The position numbers and the translations under genes were made by a program. DNA of 64,000 nt. Origin: Bacteroidales bacterium. GTDB lineage: Bacteria > Bacteroidota > Bacteroidia > Bacteroidales > Marinilabiliaceae. The stretch spans positions 186,001 through 250,000 of the forward strand of contig JAKSLF010000001.1 in the NCBI GenBank assembly GCA_024401355.1. Direction: 5' to 3'. Below the pieces are notes generated by a model that was given only the letters and a program-made list of their open reading frames with translations, had not been told where the DNA came from and did not search any database. This document shows positions 1 to 8,189 of this stretch, in pieces. Every line of letters begins with the position of its first letter. Position 1 is the stretch's first letter.

Positions 1-2
1 TG

Positions 3-851
3 AAGAAGGACGAGAACGGAAGCATCATATATGATGACGATTTCTTTGGCAAGACAACGAGCCTTACTGTGTCTGGTCAGCTCGAGGGTGAGCTTGGCGC
101 AACGGGTTTGGGTGCTATCTATACTTTCGGTCCTACGTTCCGTGCCGAGAATTCTAATACACCTCGCCACCTTGCTGAGTTCTGGATGATTGAGCCTGAG
201 GTTTGTTTCTATGACAAGCAGGATCTTATGGATCTTGAGGAGGAGTTTATCAAGTTCTGCGTTCAGTGGGCTCTCGACAATTGCCAGGATGACCTCGAGT
301 TCCTCAACAAGATGGTCGACAAGGGTCTTATCGAGCGACTCAAGTCTGTCGTTGGAATTGACTTTATGCGTCTCCCTTATACTGAAGGTATCAAGATACT
401 TGAAGATGCTATTGCCAAGGGACACAAATTTGAATTCCCTGTATACTGGGGTTGTGACCTTGCCTCTGAGCACGAGCGTTATCTCGTAGAACATCACTTC
501 AAGAAGCCAGTTATCCTGACTGACTATCCAAAGGAGATCAAGGCATTCTATATGAAGATGAATGAGGATAACAAGACGGTTCAGGGTACTGACGTTTTGT
601 TCCCACAGATTGGTGAGATTATCGGTGGTTCGGTACGTGAGGAGAGCTACGAGAAGTTGACTAATCGTATTGAGGAGTTGAATATTCCTATGAAGGATAT
701 GTGGTGGTACCTTGATACAAGAAAGTACGGATCATGTCCTCATGCTGGTTTCGGTCTCGGATTTGAGCGCCTGTTGCTCTTTGTGACTGGTATGTCTAAT
801 ATCCGTGATGTGATTCCATTCCCAAGAACTCCGGGTCATGCCGATTTCTAA
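3..851 (+). CDS. asnS: Asparagine--tRNA ligase, C-terminal part (5' end outside window)
   Basis: Class II aminoacyl-tRNA synthetase that charges tRNA-Asn in the cytosol. The reading frame is open from the first complete codon at base 3, so the gene begins upstream of the window and only about the last 282 codons are present. Visible are class II motif 2 ([19 protein letters not shown]), the acidic substrate-pocket region, and motif 3 near the end ([16 protein letters not shown]), followed by the conserved AsnRS/AspRS-type ending with [12 protein letters not shown]. That ending, with no AspRS-type insertion domain, favours AsnRS over AspRS. A hairpin terminator follows at 901. Confidence 0.93.
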   Translation, partial: KKDENGSIIYDDDFFGKTTSLTVSGQLEGELGATGLGAIYTFGPTFRAENSNTPRHLAEFWMIEPEVCFYDKQDLMDLEEEFIKFCVQWALDNCQDDLEFLNKMVDKGLIERLKSVVGIDFMRLPYTEGIKILEDAIAKGHKFEFPVYWGCDLASEHERYLVEHHFKKPVILTDYPKEIKAFYMKMNEDNKTVQGTDVLFPQIGEIIGGSVREESYEKLTNRIEELNIPMKDMWWYLDTRKYGSCPHAGFGLGFERLLLFVTGMSNIRDVIPFPRTPGHADF

Positions 852-900
852 TTGGTAAAGGTTATAAGTCATTTCTATTTGGAAATGAGCTACATATAGA

Positions 901-935
901 GAGGAGTGTTTCTAAAAGGGAACACTCCTCTTTTT
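901..935 (+). terminator. Intrinsic terminator after asnS
   Basis: A perfect 10-bp stem (GAGGAGTGTT with AACACTCCTC), a 10-nt loop and five T residues directly after the stem, 49 bases past the asnS stop. Confidence 0.85.
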
Positions 936-1008
936 GGTTTTAATACCATTCGTATGACATGTGATGGACGATAATTGTTAATTTAGAACATAAAAAATGC
1001 TTAAGTGT

Positions 1009-1039
1009 ATTGTTATTTTTGAAAAATAATATAACTTTG
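1009..1039 (+). promoter_or_regulatory. Bacteroidota-type promoter for the beta-helix protein gene
   Basis: ATTG at 1009-1012, a 19-bp spacer and TAACTTTG at 1032-1039 match the Bacteroidota primary-sigma consensus TTTG-N19-TANNTTTG. Transcription would start near 1046, leaving a leader of about 210 nt before the start codon at 1256. Confidence 0.7.
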
Positions 1040-1054
1040 CCCTCGAAAATAATA

Positions 1055-1136
1055 TGGTGAAAAAGATTCACCAACCAAGGATTTGTGAGATGGTTCCCGA
1101 CCTATCGCCTCATCTGGCAACAAAAAAATCTTGGTT
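1055..1136 (+). ncRNA. Candidate structured 5' leader RNA
   Basis: Three nested or adjacent helices can be drawn: TGGTGAA (1055-1061) with TTCACCA (1067-1073), AACCAAG (1073-1079) with CTTGGTT (1130-1136), and inside the latter AGATG with CATCT. The leader lies between a good promoter and a secreted-protein gene. It could stabilise the mRNA or regulate translation. I do not recognise it as a named RNA family. Confidence 0.4.
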
Positions 1137-1255
1137 CATATTAATTGTGATTTTGTTATAGTCTTTAATTGCTATATCATTATCTATATATGTAAAAAAA
1201 CAGGCTTAGCCTAAAAAATAAATAACAACAATTAAAAACTAACATTCTAAAGGAA

Positions 1256-2653
1256 ATGAAAACAAGAAATTTCTTTGCTTTGACAGCCATGATGTTTGTT
1301 GCAGGTACTGCAATGGCACAGACAACATGGTATGTATCAGCATCTACAGGTGGTAACAAGAAGGCAGGCAACACACCTGAGGCACCACTCAAGAACATCC
1401 AGAAGGCAGTTGACAAGGCTGAGGATGGTGACATCATCAAGGTGGCAGAGGGTAACTACTTCGGCACACTCGACAAGGGCACAATCGAGATCAAGAAGCT
1501 CTTGACAATTGAGGGTGGTTATTCGCCTGACTTCAAGACACGTGATATCTTGAAACATGCTACAACAGTAATGCCTACACCTGAGTCAAATGGTACAGCT
1601 AATGGTCAGGGCACAATGATTATTGACTATGGCATGAGAAATGGCGGTGCAATGGACAAGACTATCACTAAGTTGCCTGAAAATGGCAAAATGGTAATCG
1701 ACGGATTGATTTTCGACCGTGGTAACTCAATTGCATACCGCTACCGTCCAAATAACCGTGAGGATTCAGGTTGGCCAGAGGGTATCGAGACTCCTATGAT
1801 GCAGCCTATCGGCAATAAGGGTTCTAATGGTGACTTCTCACAGCCAGAGACTTTGAACCAGAACGTATTCACAAATCAGAGCAACGTTTTGAAGTTGACT
1901 ACAACTCCAGTTGCATACGAGCTCATCGTTAAGAACTGTGCATTCATCAACTGCCCTAACTACGCTATCCAGGGTATGAGCAAGGGTAAGGTAACTATCA
2001 CAAACAACATCTTCATCAACTGTCGTATGGCTGCTGTTGAGGTACGTGGTTGCGATAACAAGATCCCTACTGAATTCTTCTTCAACTACAATACAGTTCT
2101 CTTCTGCTGGGCACGTCTTAAGGACCTCGGTGACATGGGCTACGGCTTCCGTTACATGCCTATGACAAACCAGTATGTTGAGCACAACATCATCGGTTGT
2201 ACAACAGATTCAGGTCTCGACCGTACACATCTCGACAGCGACAAGACTAAGGAGCGTGCACGTGTTACTACTGCTAACTACAATATGTTCTTCCTCAACA
2301 AGAAGGCAGACTTGACATTGCCTGGTGGTGGCATGTATAAGCGTGTATGGAACAATCAGTTCGAGGATGTTGACGAGCTCGCTGAGAGCGATGGCAACGC
2401 AAATCTCGATCCTAAGGCTTTGAAGGGTATCATCGACGAGACTTACCTCAACGAGTTCCTTCATATAAGCTATTCAGAGACAACATCAGTTGATGCTAAC
2501 TCTCCTGCTAACCAGTTCCGTTCAGCAATGGGTATGAACCTCCAGGGTACAATGAGCAGCAAGACTACTATGTACTTCAACCGTTACAACCATGACAAGG
2601 CATTGAAGTTCTTCGGTGCTGTTAAGGGTTGCGGTGCTCAGATGCCAAAGTAA
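1256..2653 (+). CDS. Secreted parallel beta-helix (pectin-lyase-fold) protein, unknown substrate
   Basis: A 465-residue exported protein with a clear signal peptide (residues 1-21, ending AMAQ). After it comes a segment typical of secreted Bacteroidota beta-helix proteins: WYVSASTGG, 'APLKNIQKAVDKAEDGDIIKV' and 'GTIEIKKLLTIEGGY', the entry coil seen in chondroitinase-B-like and other right-handed beta-helices. Later repeated 'ITNNIFINC' style turns fit helix rungs. No catalytic residues can be assigned, so it may be a polysaccharide lyase-like enzyme or a binding or structural surface protein. Codon choice is strongly biased, suggesting high expression, and the leader is long and folded. The start is supported by the signal peptide. 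A terminator follows. Confidence 0.75.
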   Translation: MKTRNFFALTAMMFVAGTAMAQTTWYVSASTGGNKKAGNTPEAPLKNIQKAVDKAEDGDIIKVAEGNYFGTLDKGTIEIKKLLTIEGGYSPDFKTRDILKHATTVMPTPESNGTANGQGTMIIDYGMRNGGAMDKTITKLPENGKMVIDGLIFDRGNSIAYRYRPNNREDSGWPEGIETPMMQPIGNKGSNGDFSQPETLNQNVFTNQSNVLKLTTTPVAYELIVKNCAFINCPNYAIQGMSKGKVTITNNIFINCRMAAVEVRGCDNKIPTEFFFNYNTVLFCWARLKDLGDMGYGFRYMPMTNQYVEHNIIGCTTDSGLDRTHLDSDKTKERARVTTANYNMFFLNKKADLTLPGGGMYKRVWNNQFEDVDELAESDGNANLDPKALKGIIDETYLNEFLHISYSETTSVDANSPANQFRSAMGMNLQGTMSSKTTMYFNRYNHDKALKFFGAVKGCGAQMPK

Positions 2654-2679
2654 TCTAATACTATAAAGCAAATTAATAT

Positions 2680-2715
2680 ATCACTCCTCGTTGGTAACAG
2701 CGGGGAGTGATTTTT
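2680..2715 (+). terminator. Intrinsic terminator
   Basis: ATCACTCCTCG pairs with CGGGGAGTGAT (one wobble) around a short loop, followed by five T. It lies 27 bases after the beta-helix gene. Confidence 0.85.
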
Positions 2716-2731
2716 AGTTGAATATCTCATT

Positions 2732-3142
2732 ATGGAAAATAAATATATTGGCGACTACAAGCCTGTTGAAATCATGGTGAATGTAGGTGATCGCATTGCT
2801 TTCAGGTCTATAGAAGATATTTTGGCGGATGAGAAAAATGAAGAGAGTCGTCGTTCGACAATAGAAATGTCGAAGATATTGATACGCATAGATGATCAAA
2901 AGGTGTATTTTATGAATCCTTTGCCAGAAGGTGTGACGTTGGACGATCCTGAGGTAAAGAAGGCTGTTGAATCGGGTGCGATAAAGATTGTTGACGGCAT
3001 GATAGCAGATGACCAAGAGTATGAACTACGAAAGGATGGAGTCTATATGGTCATGCCTGGTGGTGGCAAGAAGTCGCGTCTTAACACGGATAATGAGGGT
3101 GAATTGATCTTCTTTGTGACGAAATATAGAAAGATAAATTAA
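2732..3142 (+). CDS. Hypothetical protein, 136 residues
   Basis: I do not recognise a family. The protein is short, acidic and soluble-looking, without signal peptide or membrane segment. It reads as mixed beta structure with a glycine loop (MPGGGKKSR). It begins 16 bases after the preceding terminator and is closed by its own strong terminator, so it may be a single-gene unit or be served by read-through. Coding assignment rests on a continuous frame with compositional bias like the neighbours and on the flanking terminators. Confidence 0.65.
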   Translation: MENKYIGDYKPVEIMVNVGDRIAFRSIEDILADEKNEESRRSTIEMSKILIRIDDQKVYFMNPLPEGVTLDDPEVKKAVESGAIKIVDGMIADDQEYELRKDGVYMVMPGGGKKSRLNTDNEGELIFFVTKYRKIN

Positions 3143-3143
3143 A

Positions 3144-3193
3144 GAACAATCAGAAACATGGTTTGCTACGTGTTTCTGATTGTTCATTTTTTT
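3144..3193. terminator. Bidirectional terminator between convergent genes
   Basis: A perfect 15-bp stem (GAACAATCAGAAACA with its complement) with a 12-nt loop. A T7 run follows on the plus strand. The hairpin is shared with the convergent gene ending at 3214. Confidence 0.85.
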
Positions 3194-3213
3194 ACTTTGG
3201 GAAGTGCAGATTT

Positions 3214-5253
3214 TTATTTTGTGATGCGTATCACTTTCTTGTCGTTGTCTATCTCTATTTTGCCCAATTTTGACAAGATGCTCTGACCTAACAAAAGCGG
3301 TGCTTTCTGATTGTTTACTACTGATGCCTTGACATTAGATAGTTGAAGGTCACCAAATTTCACTTCGGCTATGTTGATAACTGTACCTACTGATATGTCA
3401 CCATTGGCATCGGAATAGCGCTGCTTGCCAATTATGTCGCGTTGTGACAGATATTCGTTCTTGAACATGAATGAGGCTTCAATGTTTGAGATTGAGACAT
3501 CGGATGCTCCAGTGTCGAATATGAAATAGAGAGGCAGATTGTTGAGTGTACATTTTACCTTGCAGACGCCATTTTCTCGAGTAAAAGGTATTTCTGAAAC
3601 CTGTACTTCATGGTTGGCTTCGACTTCTGCATGGTTATTGATATTATTGTTGTTCCATCGTCCTTCATATTCTTTGACAAGAGCCTCAAACTCAGGTGTG
3701 CCATGAATGTTTTTCAGGTCTATGTCATTCCGTATGTGATGGAACATGTTGTTCCCTTTGTCCATGGAAATCTTGAGATATTCAAGACTTTTGTTTTTGT
3801 CGCCCATCAAAGAATATGCACAAGCAGCTTCGTATGCGTTGTCCTTTAGGTTGGTTGCCAGCATGTTGTTGAGTATTTCAATTGCCAGGGCATTATTGCC
3901 AAGCATGATATGGGTGTACATCAAGTGATTCTCATCAGGTTGCTTCTTGTTACTTTCTGTTTCGATGATGTTTTCGAATATTTCGTGTGCCTCGTTTGTC
4001 CTTCCTTTAATGTCGAGCATACGGGCATAAAGATATTTGATACTTACATTATCTGATAACGTAGCGTATGTAGTTTCAAAGTTTTCGAAAGCTTCGTCCA
4101 TCATTCCGAAATCGAGGCAAGTCCATCCCTTAGTGTAGTAGAGTTCTGGCTTTTCAGGATTCATCTTGATGATACTGTCGCAGTTGGCAAGAGCCAGATC
4201 CTTCTGTCCCATTTCTGTGTAGATGTTTATCCTTTCGAGATATGGGTCGACACTGTCAGGCTCTCGTTCTATCGCTTTGTTTATTTCGTTGAGTGCTGCC
4301 TTGAGGTCTCTCATTTTTTCATAGCATTTAGCGACATCATAGTGATAGCTATTGAACTCGTTGATTTCATTCGCTTCCCCAAGCAGTTTGATTGCCTCTT
4401 CATAGTTGCCTTTGGTCTTGTGCACGAATGCTGCATAGCCAAACCAAAAGATGTTGTTAGGCTCTGTACGCATTTTAGCCTTCATGTATAGATCTACAAT
4501 GCTAAATGCAGAGTCAACGAGGCAAGCGTTTGTCTTTGGGGATACTTGTGACACGTTTCTCTCGATCACATAGAATAAGTCTGCAACTGCTTTCCCATAT
4601 TTGCCTTGTTCGGTATATGCGTCAGCGCGCAAACTGCGTACCGCAATATTATCAGGGTCATATTTCATTGCTTTGTTGCAATAGTCGACAGCGCTATCGT
4701 AGTTCTTCTCCTTTATGGCGTTATTGGCCAGACCTATATAGGCCTCGGTCTTTCCTGGATTGATCTCAAGAATTGCCTTATAGTCGTTGTTTGATAATTC
4801 TATCTTGTCAATCTTTGAATAGAATTCGGCTCTTGCTTCGTATGGACTTAAGTCTATGGCATCTAGTGTGATGGCACGAGAGAAGTCCTTTTCAGCTTTG
4901 CTTGTCTCACCCAGATCTTGATATAATTGGCCACGTAGTATATATGCATAACACAGCCAATGATTGTCTTTTGACAGGTGCTTGATTGATTTTTCTGCGT
5001 ATGTCAATGATTCGCTGTAGTTTGACTGTATTGCATAACTTTTAGATATCCAGAAATAGGCATATCCATTGTCTGGATGGTTGTTTACTTCCTTGTGCAG
5101 GTAACTGAGAGCAGCATCGTAGTTCTCGTTATTATACATCTCCAAGCCCTGCTTGTAGTTGTATGTCTGCTTGTATTCTATATGCTTGTTGTCAGCCTTG
5201 GCTGCTATAAGGGCCATCACTGTTACGATGAGTATTGCTGCTAATCTTTTCAT
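3214..5253 (-). CDS. Exported TPR-repeat protein with C-terminal retropepsin-like aspartic protease domain
   Basis: A 679-residue protein. Residues 1-20 form a signal peptide. About residues 25-530 are tandem TPR repeats (many 34-residue helix pairs such as 'AYFWISKSYAIQSNYSESLTYAEKSI'). The last ~120 residues hold one copy of a retropepsin/clan AA domain: FIFDTGASDVSI with the catalytic DTG at about 580-582, and later 'APLLLGQSILSKLG', the usual psi-loop partner. A single DTG domain must dimerise to be active (family knowledge). The start codon overlaps the stop of the upstream TPR gene by 4 bp (ATGA), so the two are translationally coupled. Role unknown; likely periplasmic. Confidence 0.8.
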   Translation of the reverse strand: MKRLAAILIVTVMALIAAKADNKHIEYKQTYNYKQGLEMYNNENYDAALSYLHKEVNNHPDNGYAYFWISKSYAIQSNYSESLTYAEKSIKHLSKDNHWLCYAYILRGQLYQDLGETSKAEKDFSRAITLDAIDLSPYEARAEFYSKIDKIELSNNDYKAILEINPGKTEAYIGLANNAIKEKNYDSAVDYCNKAMKYDPDNIAVRSLRADAYTEQGKYGKAVADLFYVIERNVSQVSPKTNACLVDSAFSIVDLYMKAKMRTEPNNIFWFGYAAFVHKTKGNYEEAIKLLGEANEINEFNSYHYDVAKCYEKMRDLKAALNEINKAIEREPDSVDPYLERINIYTEMGQKDLALANCDSIIKMNPEKPELYYTKGWTCLDFGMMDEAFENFETTYATLSDNVSIKYLYARMLDIKGRTNEAHEIFENIIETESNKKQPDENHLMYTHIMLGNNALAIEILNNMLATNLKDNAYEAACAYSLMGDKNKSLEYLKISMDKGNNMFHHIRNDIDLKNIHGTPEFEALVKEYEGRWNNNNINNHAEVEANHEVQVSEIPFTRENGVCKVKCTLNNLPLYFIFDTGASDVSISNIEASFMFKNEYLSQRDIIGKQRYSDANGDISVGTVINIAEVKFGDLQLSNVKASVVNNQKAPLLLGQSILSKLGKIEIDNDKKVIRITK

Positions 5254-6857
5254 GGTCGTATGTTTTTAGATGATATTCTGTTATTGCGTTTTGTCTCGTA
5301 TTGGTTAATTAAGGAATGAAATTCCTTTTCGTCTTTTATGTTGTCAAAGGCAGCGTCATGCGCTATGTGTTCAAAGTCTACATATCCATCTTCCAATGAT
5401 TTTCTCAAGTGTTCCAATGCCAGTTTTTTATTGCCCATCAATGAATATAGACAAGCTTTTGAATACTCATCGTCGTTTATTGTTTCAACGGCTTTGTCAT
5501 TGTCCCCTAAATAGTAGTATGCGAAGGCTATGCATTCTTTACTTCCAAAGTTATTAGGATCAGATTCTATGATGCGTTTGAACCACTTGTCGGCTTCTGT
5601 CTTGTTGCCCATTTTCATATACGATTGCGCTAAGGGCAATATGGTCCAGATATAGTCGTTGTCAAGTTCGTATGCTGTTTTCAGGTTTTCTATTGCTTCG
5701 GCATATTGTCTTCTGTTGTATTGATGAAATCCTTTGCGGTAGTATAAGAAGCTTCTGTTAGGCCAATCTTCAATAGCTTGGTTTATAACTTTATAGAAAG
5801 CTTCTTCGTCACCTGCCGATTCTAGAAACAAAAATTGATTAAACAAGTGATTCAAATTGCGTGAGTCGAGATTGTATGCTTGTTCGCAGTGTCGAGCTGC
5901 ATTGACAAAGTCGCCAAGCAATGCTTCTATGTAATAGTACTCCTCGCATTCGTTGACATCGTTGTCTATTCCCAGTTCATTGTCTATGATGCTAAGAGCC
6001 TCTTCATATCGTTTTGCTTCTTTTGCTATCTGTACTCTTATGTGTATCCAACCTATATTCCCTCTGGGCGCTTTTTCTAGTATTTTGGCATAGGCTTTAT
6101 CATAGTCAATATTGGCATATTCAAAAAGAATAGATTCAGCAAGATTTATGTCTTCGTCTCTCTGTTGATAATGCTTGATACATTCAATGGCGTTGTCGGC
6201 AGCTTTGTCGTATTGGCCAGACTCCTTATATGCTTCAGCCAGTCTTGCATACCCGTATTGGCTTTCTGGGTTTTCGCCAATGCTTTTTTCTGCAAATGAG
6301 ATAGCATCTGCATAGCGTTTGTTTTTTAAGGCGATACTACTTTTCAACCCGTATGCTTGTGCTCTGTCTTCTTCGTTTGTGGCTAATTTCAAACTCTTGT
6401 TGGCACTCTTTTCTGCTTCATTTAGGTCTCTGTCAAGATAGAATGTCGCAAGATACAGGTGGCTCAAGATGTTATTGTTGTCAGTTTTTGCTGCCTTATG
6501 CAGATATTCACCTTCTTTGTCGTGCAATCCCATTTCTTTATAACATAATGAATGAAATAGGTATGCATCTGCCAAAAGCTTTTTGTTGTTTTCGTAGACC
6601 TTGTAGTATTCTGCTTTCTCATACATTTCTAGCGCCGTTGCATAATCCCCGACCTTATGGTATAGCTGGCCTAATACAAAATAGGCTTCTCCATTTTGGT
6701 CGTCTTGGTCTAGCAATTTTTTCAGGCATTCATAGCAACTTTGGTCCATTCCCTCATCCATGAGTGATATGGCGTAATCGAGTGTTGTACATTCTTGAGC
6801 CATGACATTGGCTGATAGTGCAATAGCACATGTGATTGTTAATATTAGCTTTTTCAT
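5250..6857 (-). CDS. Exported TPR-repeat protein
   Basis: A 535-residue protein built almost wholly of TPR repeats after a signal peptide (MKKLILTITCAIALSANVMA, then QECTTLD). The frame extends 11 codons upstream, but I chose this ATG because it starts a proper signal peptide and lies just downstream of the promoter-like element at 6877-6907. It is paralogous in design to the following TPR-protease gene, including the C-terminal stretch (CLYSLMGNKKLALEHLRKSLEDGY here; CAYSLMGDKNKSLEYLKISMDKGN there, about residues 480-505). The two genes overlap by 4 bp. Probably a periplasmic scaffold; function unknown. Confidence 0.8.
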   Translation of the reverse strand: MKKLILTITCAIALSANVMAQECTTLDYAISLMDEGMDQSCYECLKKLLDQDDQNGEAYFVLGQLYHKVGDYATALEMYEKAEYYKVYENNKKLLADAYLFHSLCYKEMGLHDKEGEYLHKAAKTDNNNILSHLYLATFYLDRDLNEAEKSANKSLKLATNEEDRAQAYGLKSSIALKNKRYADAISFAEKSIGENPESQYGYARLAEAYKESGQYDKAADNAIECIKHYQQRDEDINLAESILFEYANIDYDKAYAKILEKAPRGNIGWIHIRVQIAKEAKRYEEALSIIDNELGIDNDVNECEEYYYIEALLGDFVNAARHCEQAYNLDSRNLNHLFNQFLFLESAGDEEAFYKVINQAIEDWPNRSFLYYRKGFHQYNRRQYAEAIENLKTAYELDNDYIWTILPLAQSYMKMGNKTEADKWFKRIIESDPNNFGSKECIAFAYYYLGDNDKAVETINDDEYSKACLYSLMGNKKLALEHLRKSLEDGYVDFEHIAHDAAFDNIKDEKEFHSLINQYETKRNNRISSKNIRP

Positions 6858-6876
6858 ATCAATCGTTTTTTGTCTA

Positions 6877-6907
6877 TTTATACCCAACATATCAAAAAGG
6901 TAAACAT
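6877..6907 (-). promoter_or_regulatory. Non-canonical promoter element TGTTTACC-N16-TATAAA (copy 1)
   Basis: Read on the minus strand: ATGTTTACCTTTT, then TATAAA exactly 16 bp after TTTACC, 20 bp before the TPR gene start. The same arrangement occurs at 7499-7529 and 47293-47323. No TANNTTTG box is seen here. Confidence 0.55.
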
Positions 6908-6916
6908 CAGTGGCTG

Positions 6917-7462
6917 TTATTTTTCATTTGTCTTGCTATCGCTAATTACATCAACAGGATCGATGAAGAATATTTTTTGCCAGTTTCCCATCTTCCAGAA
7001 GTCCTCGTCTTCCTTTGGCCAGTGGTCTAACTGCGGAATGATGGTCGAGATGGAGAAATGGCAATGCGATGGGGTGTTGGCTGCATTGCCTGTATTGCCA
7101 ACCGTGCCTATTACGTCGTCCGTGTCCACAAATGCTCCTTTGTGTGTTTTTATCTCATCCATGTGAGCATAGTAGTATAGACGTCCATGTGTTCCCATTA
7201 TGAGCACGCATTTCCCACCCAGACGTTGGTTCTCTTTTACCGATATTACGATTCCGCATGTGGCAGGATGTATTGGAGTGCCTTTCTTGGCAAATATGTC
7301 AACGCCACGGTGATAGTGATCACCCCATGGGTGCCAGAAGGTTTTGTGGTTATATGACTCTTCGCCACACCCCTCGACCGGATTATGAACTGTCTGTGGA
7401 ATGACTAGATATGCAATGAAAATAGCTACAAGGCCACTGATGATTTTAATAAACATCTTCAT
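6917..7462 (-). CDS. M23-family metallopeptidase (LytM/peptidase-like), membrane-anchored
   Basis: A 181-residue protein with an N-terminal hydrophobic segment (residues about 5-22) that could be a signal anchor or uncleaved signal. Zinc-site motifs of the M23 family are present: HRGVD (His51, Asp55), YYYAHM (His100) and the HxH pair SHCHF (His133, His135). M23 enzymes cut glycyl or D-Ala-containing peptide bonds of peptidoglycan. The protein is short, having the catalytic core but no LysM or coiled-coil part. It lies upstream of the TPR pair on the same strand, each with its own copy of the TTTACC-type promoter element, so the genes may share a regulator rather than one transcript. Confidence 0.85.
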   Translation of the reverse strand: MKMFIKIISGLVAIFIAYLVIPQTVHNPVEGCGEESYNHKTFWHPWGDHYHRGVDIFAKKGTPIHPATCGIVISVKENQRLGGKCVLIMGTHGRLYYYAHMDEIKTHKGAFVDTDDVIGTVGNTGNAANTPSHCHFSISTIIPQLDHWPKEDEDFWKMGNWQKIFFIDPVDVISDSKTNEK

Positions 7463-7498
7463 GATACGAACTGTTTGTTTTAATGAGTTTTACGACAC

Positions 7499-7529
7499 TT
7501 TATACACAGACATAGCAAAAGGTAAACAT
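7499..7529 (-). promoter_or_regulatory. Non-canonical promoter element TGTTTACC-N16-TATAAA (copy 2)
   Basis: Minus strand ATGTTTACCTTTT (7517-7529) with TATAAA (7499-7504) 16 bp after TTTACC, 37 bp before the M23 gene start. Identical architecture to 6877-6907 and 47293-47323. Confidence 0.55.
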
Positions 7530-7553
7530 TTATAGTCCATGTTTACCTTTTGC
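7515..7553. repeat. Perfect 15-bp inverted repeat containing the TTTACC motif
   Basis: GCAAAAGGTAAACAT (7515-7529) and its exact complement ATGTTTACCTTTTGC (7539-7553) around a 9-nt loop. One arm is the -35-like part of promoter copy 2. As RNA the hairpin would follow the 7574 gene, but no U-run follows on the minus strand, so an operator or a combined terminator and promoter are both possible. Confidence 0.7.
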
Positions 7554-7573
7554 CAATCTTCTGGATGCCTTAA

Positions 7574-8092
7574 TTATATCCTACATTTCGCCAGCCGTCG
7601 TCCAAGTTCTGCATCAATCACAAATGGCCCATATAGAGGCTTGTAGCTGTATGGCACATATTGGAATACCATGCATAGGCAGAATTTCTGGTCGTCTGAT
7701 GTGAGTGTGTCTATCCGCAATTGCCCACAGCCTTCAAGCTTAGCATTTGTTCCAAGGGCTATGTTGGCTGTGCGAAGCGATTTCTCTACTGCATCAAGGC
7801 TCGTCGGACTCATATAGCTCGAGTGTATGCGTACAGGGCTGTTGGTCGACATGTATCGCAATTCCGACGAGTTGAAAATGGCGAATCCTATGCCTAGCAT
7901 TATCAGTATAGGACCAAACACAAGACATGACATCATTAGCACGTCACTATCCATGTCCGTGACGAATGGCAAGCCGATGAGCATTGCTCCGATGAGAATT
8001 ATAACCAGTGATCTTGTCACACAACGCCAGTTGCAGCGTTCGATTATTACTTCGCCATAGTCGTTGGCAAAGTCGATGATATTATATTGCAT
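7574..8092 (-). CDS. Hypothetical membrane protein with two transmembrane segments
   Basis: A 172-residue protein of no family I recognise. Two hydrophobic segments (about residues 28-46 and 52-72) form a hairpin near the N-terminus, followed by a soluble C-terminal domain of about 95 residues containing Cys-rich patches (GCGQL, FCLCMVF). Its ATG sits only 2 nt past a nested inverted-repeat structure (8095-8189). It is probably a small inner-membrane protein of the M23/TPR neighbourhood. Confidence 0.65.
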   Translation of the reverse strand: MQYNIIDFANDYGEVIIERCNWRCVTRSLVIILIGAMLIGLPFVTDMDSDVLMMSCLVFGPILIMLGIGFAIFNSSELRYMSTNSPVRIHSSYMSPTSLDAVEKSLRTANIALGTNAKLEGCGQLRIDTLTSDDQKFCLCMVFQYVPYSYKPLYGPFVIDAELGRRLAKCRI

Positions 8093-8094
8093 AA

Positions 8095-8189
8095 ATTTAG
8101 CGGTTTTTGTTTGCCATTACATAATAGATGGTCTGTCCACGAAATAAGCGTGGATAGCAAATGTTGTGATATGTAACTGACCGCTAAAT
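8095..8189. other. Nested inverted repeats abutting the 8092 start codon
   Basis: Three concentric helices: ATTTAGCGGT (8095-8104) with ACCGCTAAAT (8180-8189), TTTGC (8110-8114) with GCAAA (8157-8161), and TCCACG (8136-8141) with CGTGGA (8149-8154). In minus-strand RNA the structure ends 2 nt before the ATG at 8092 and could mask ribosome entry. It also overlaps the last codons of the upstream small gene. Confidence 0.5.
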
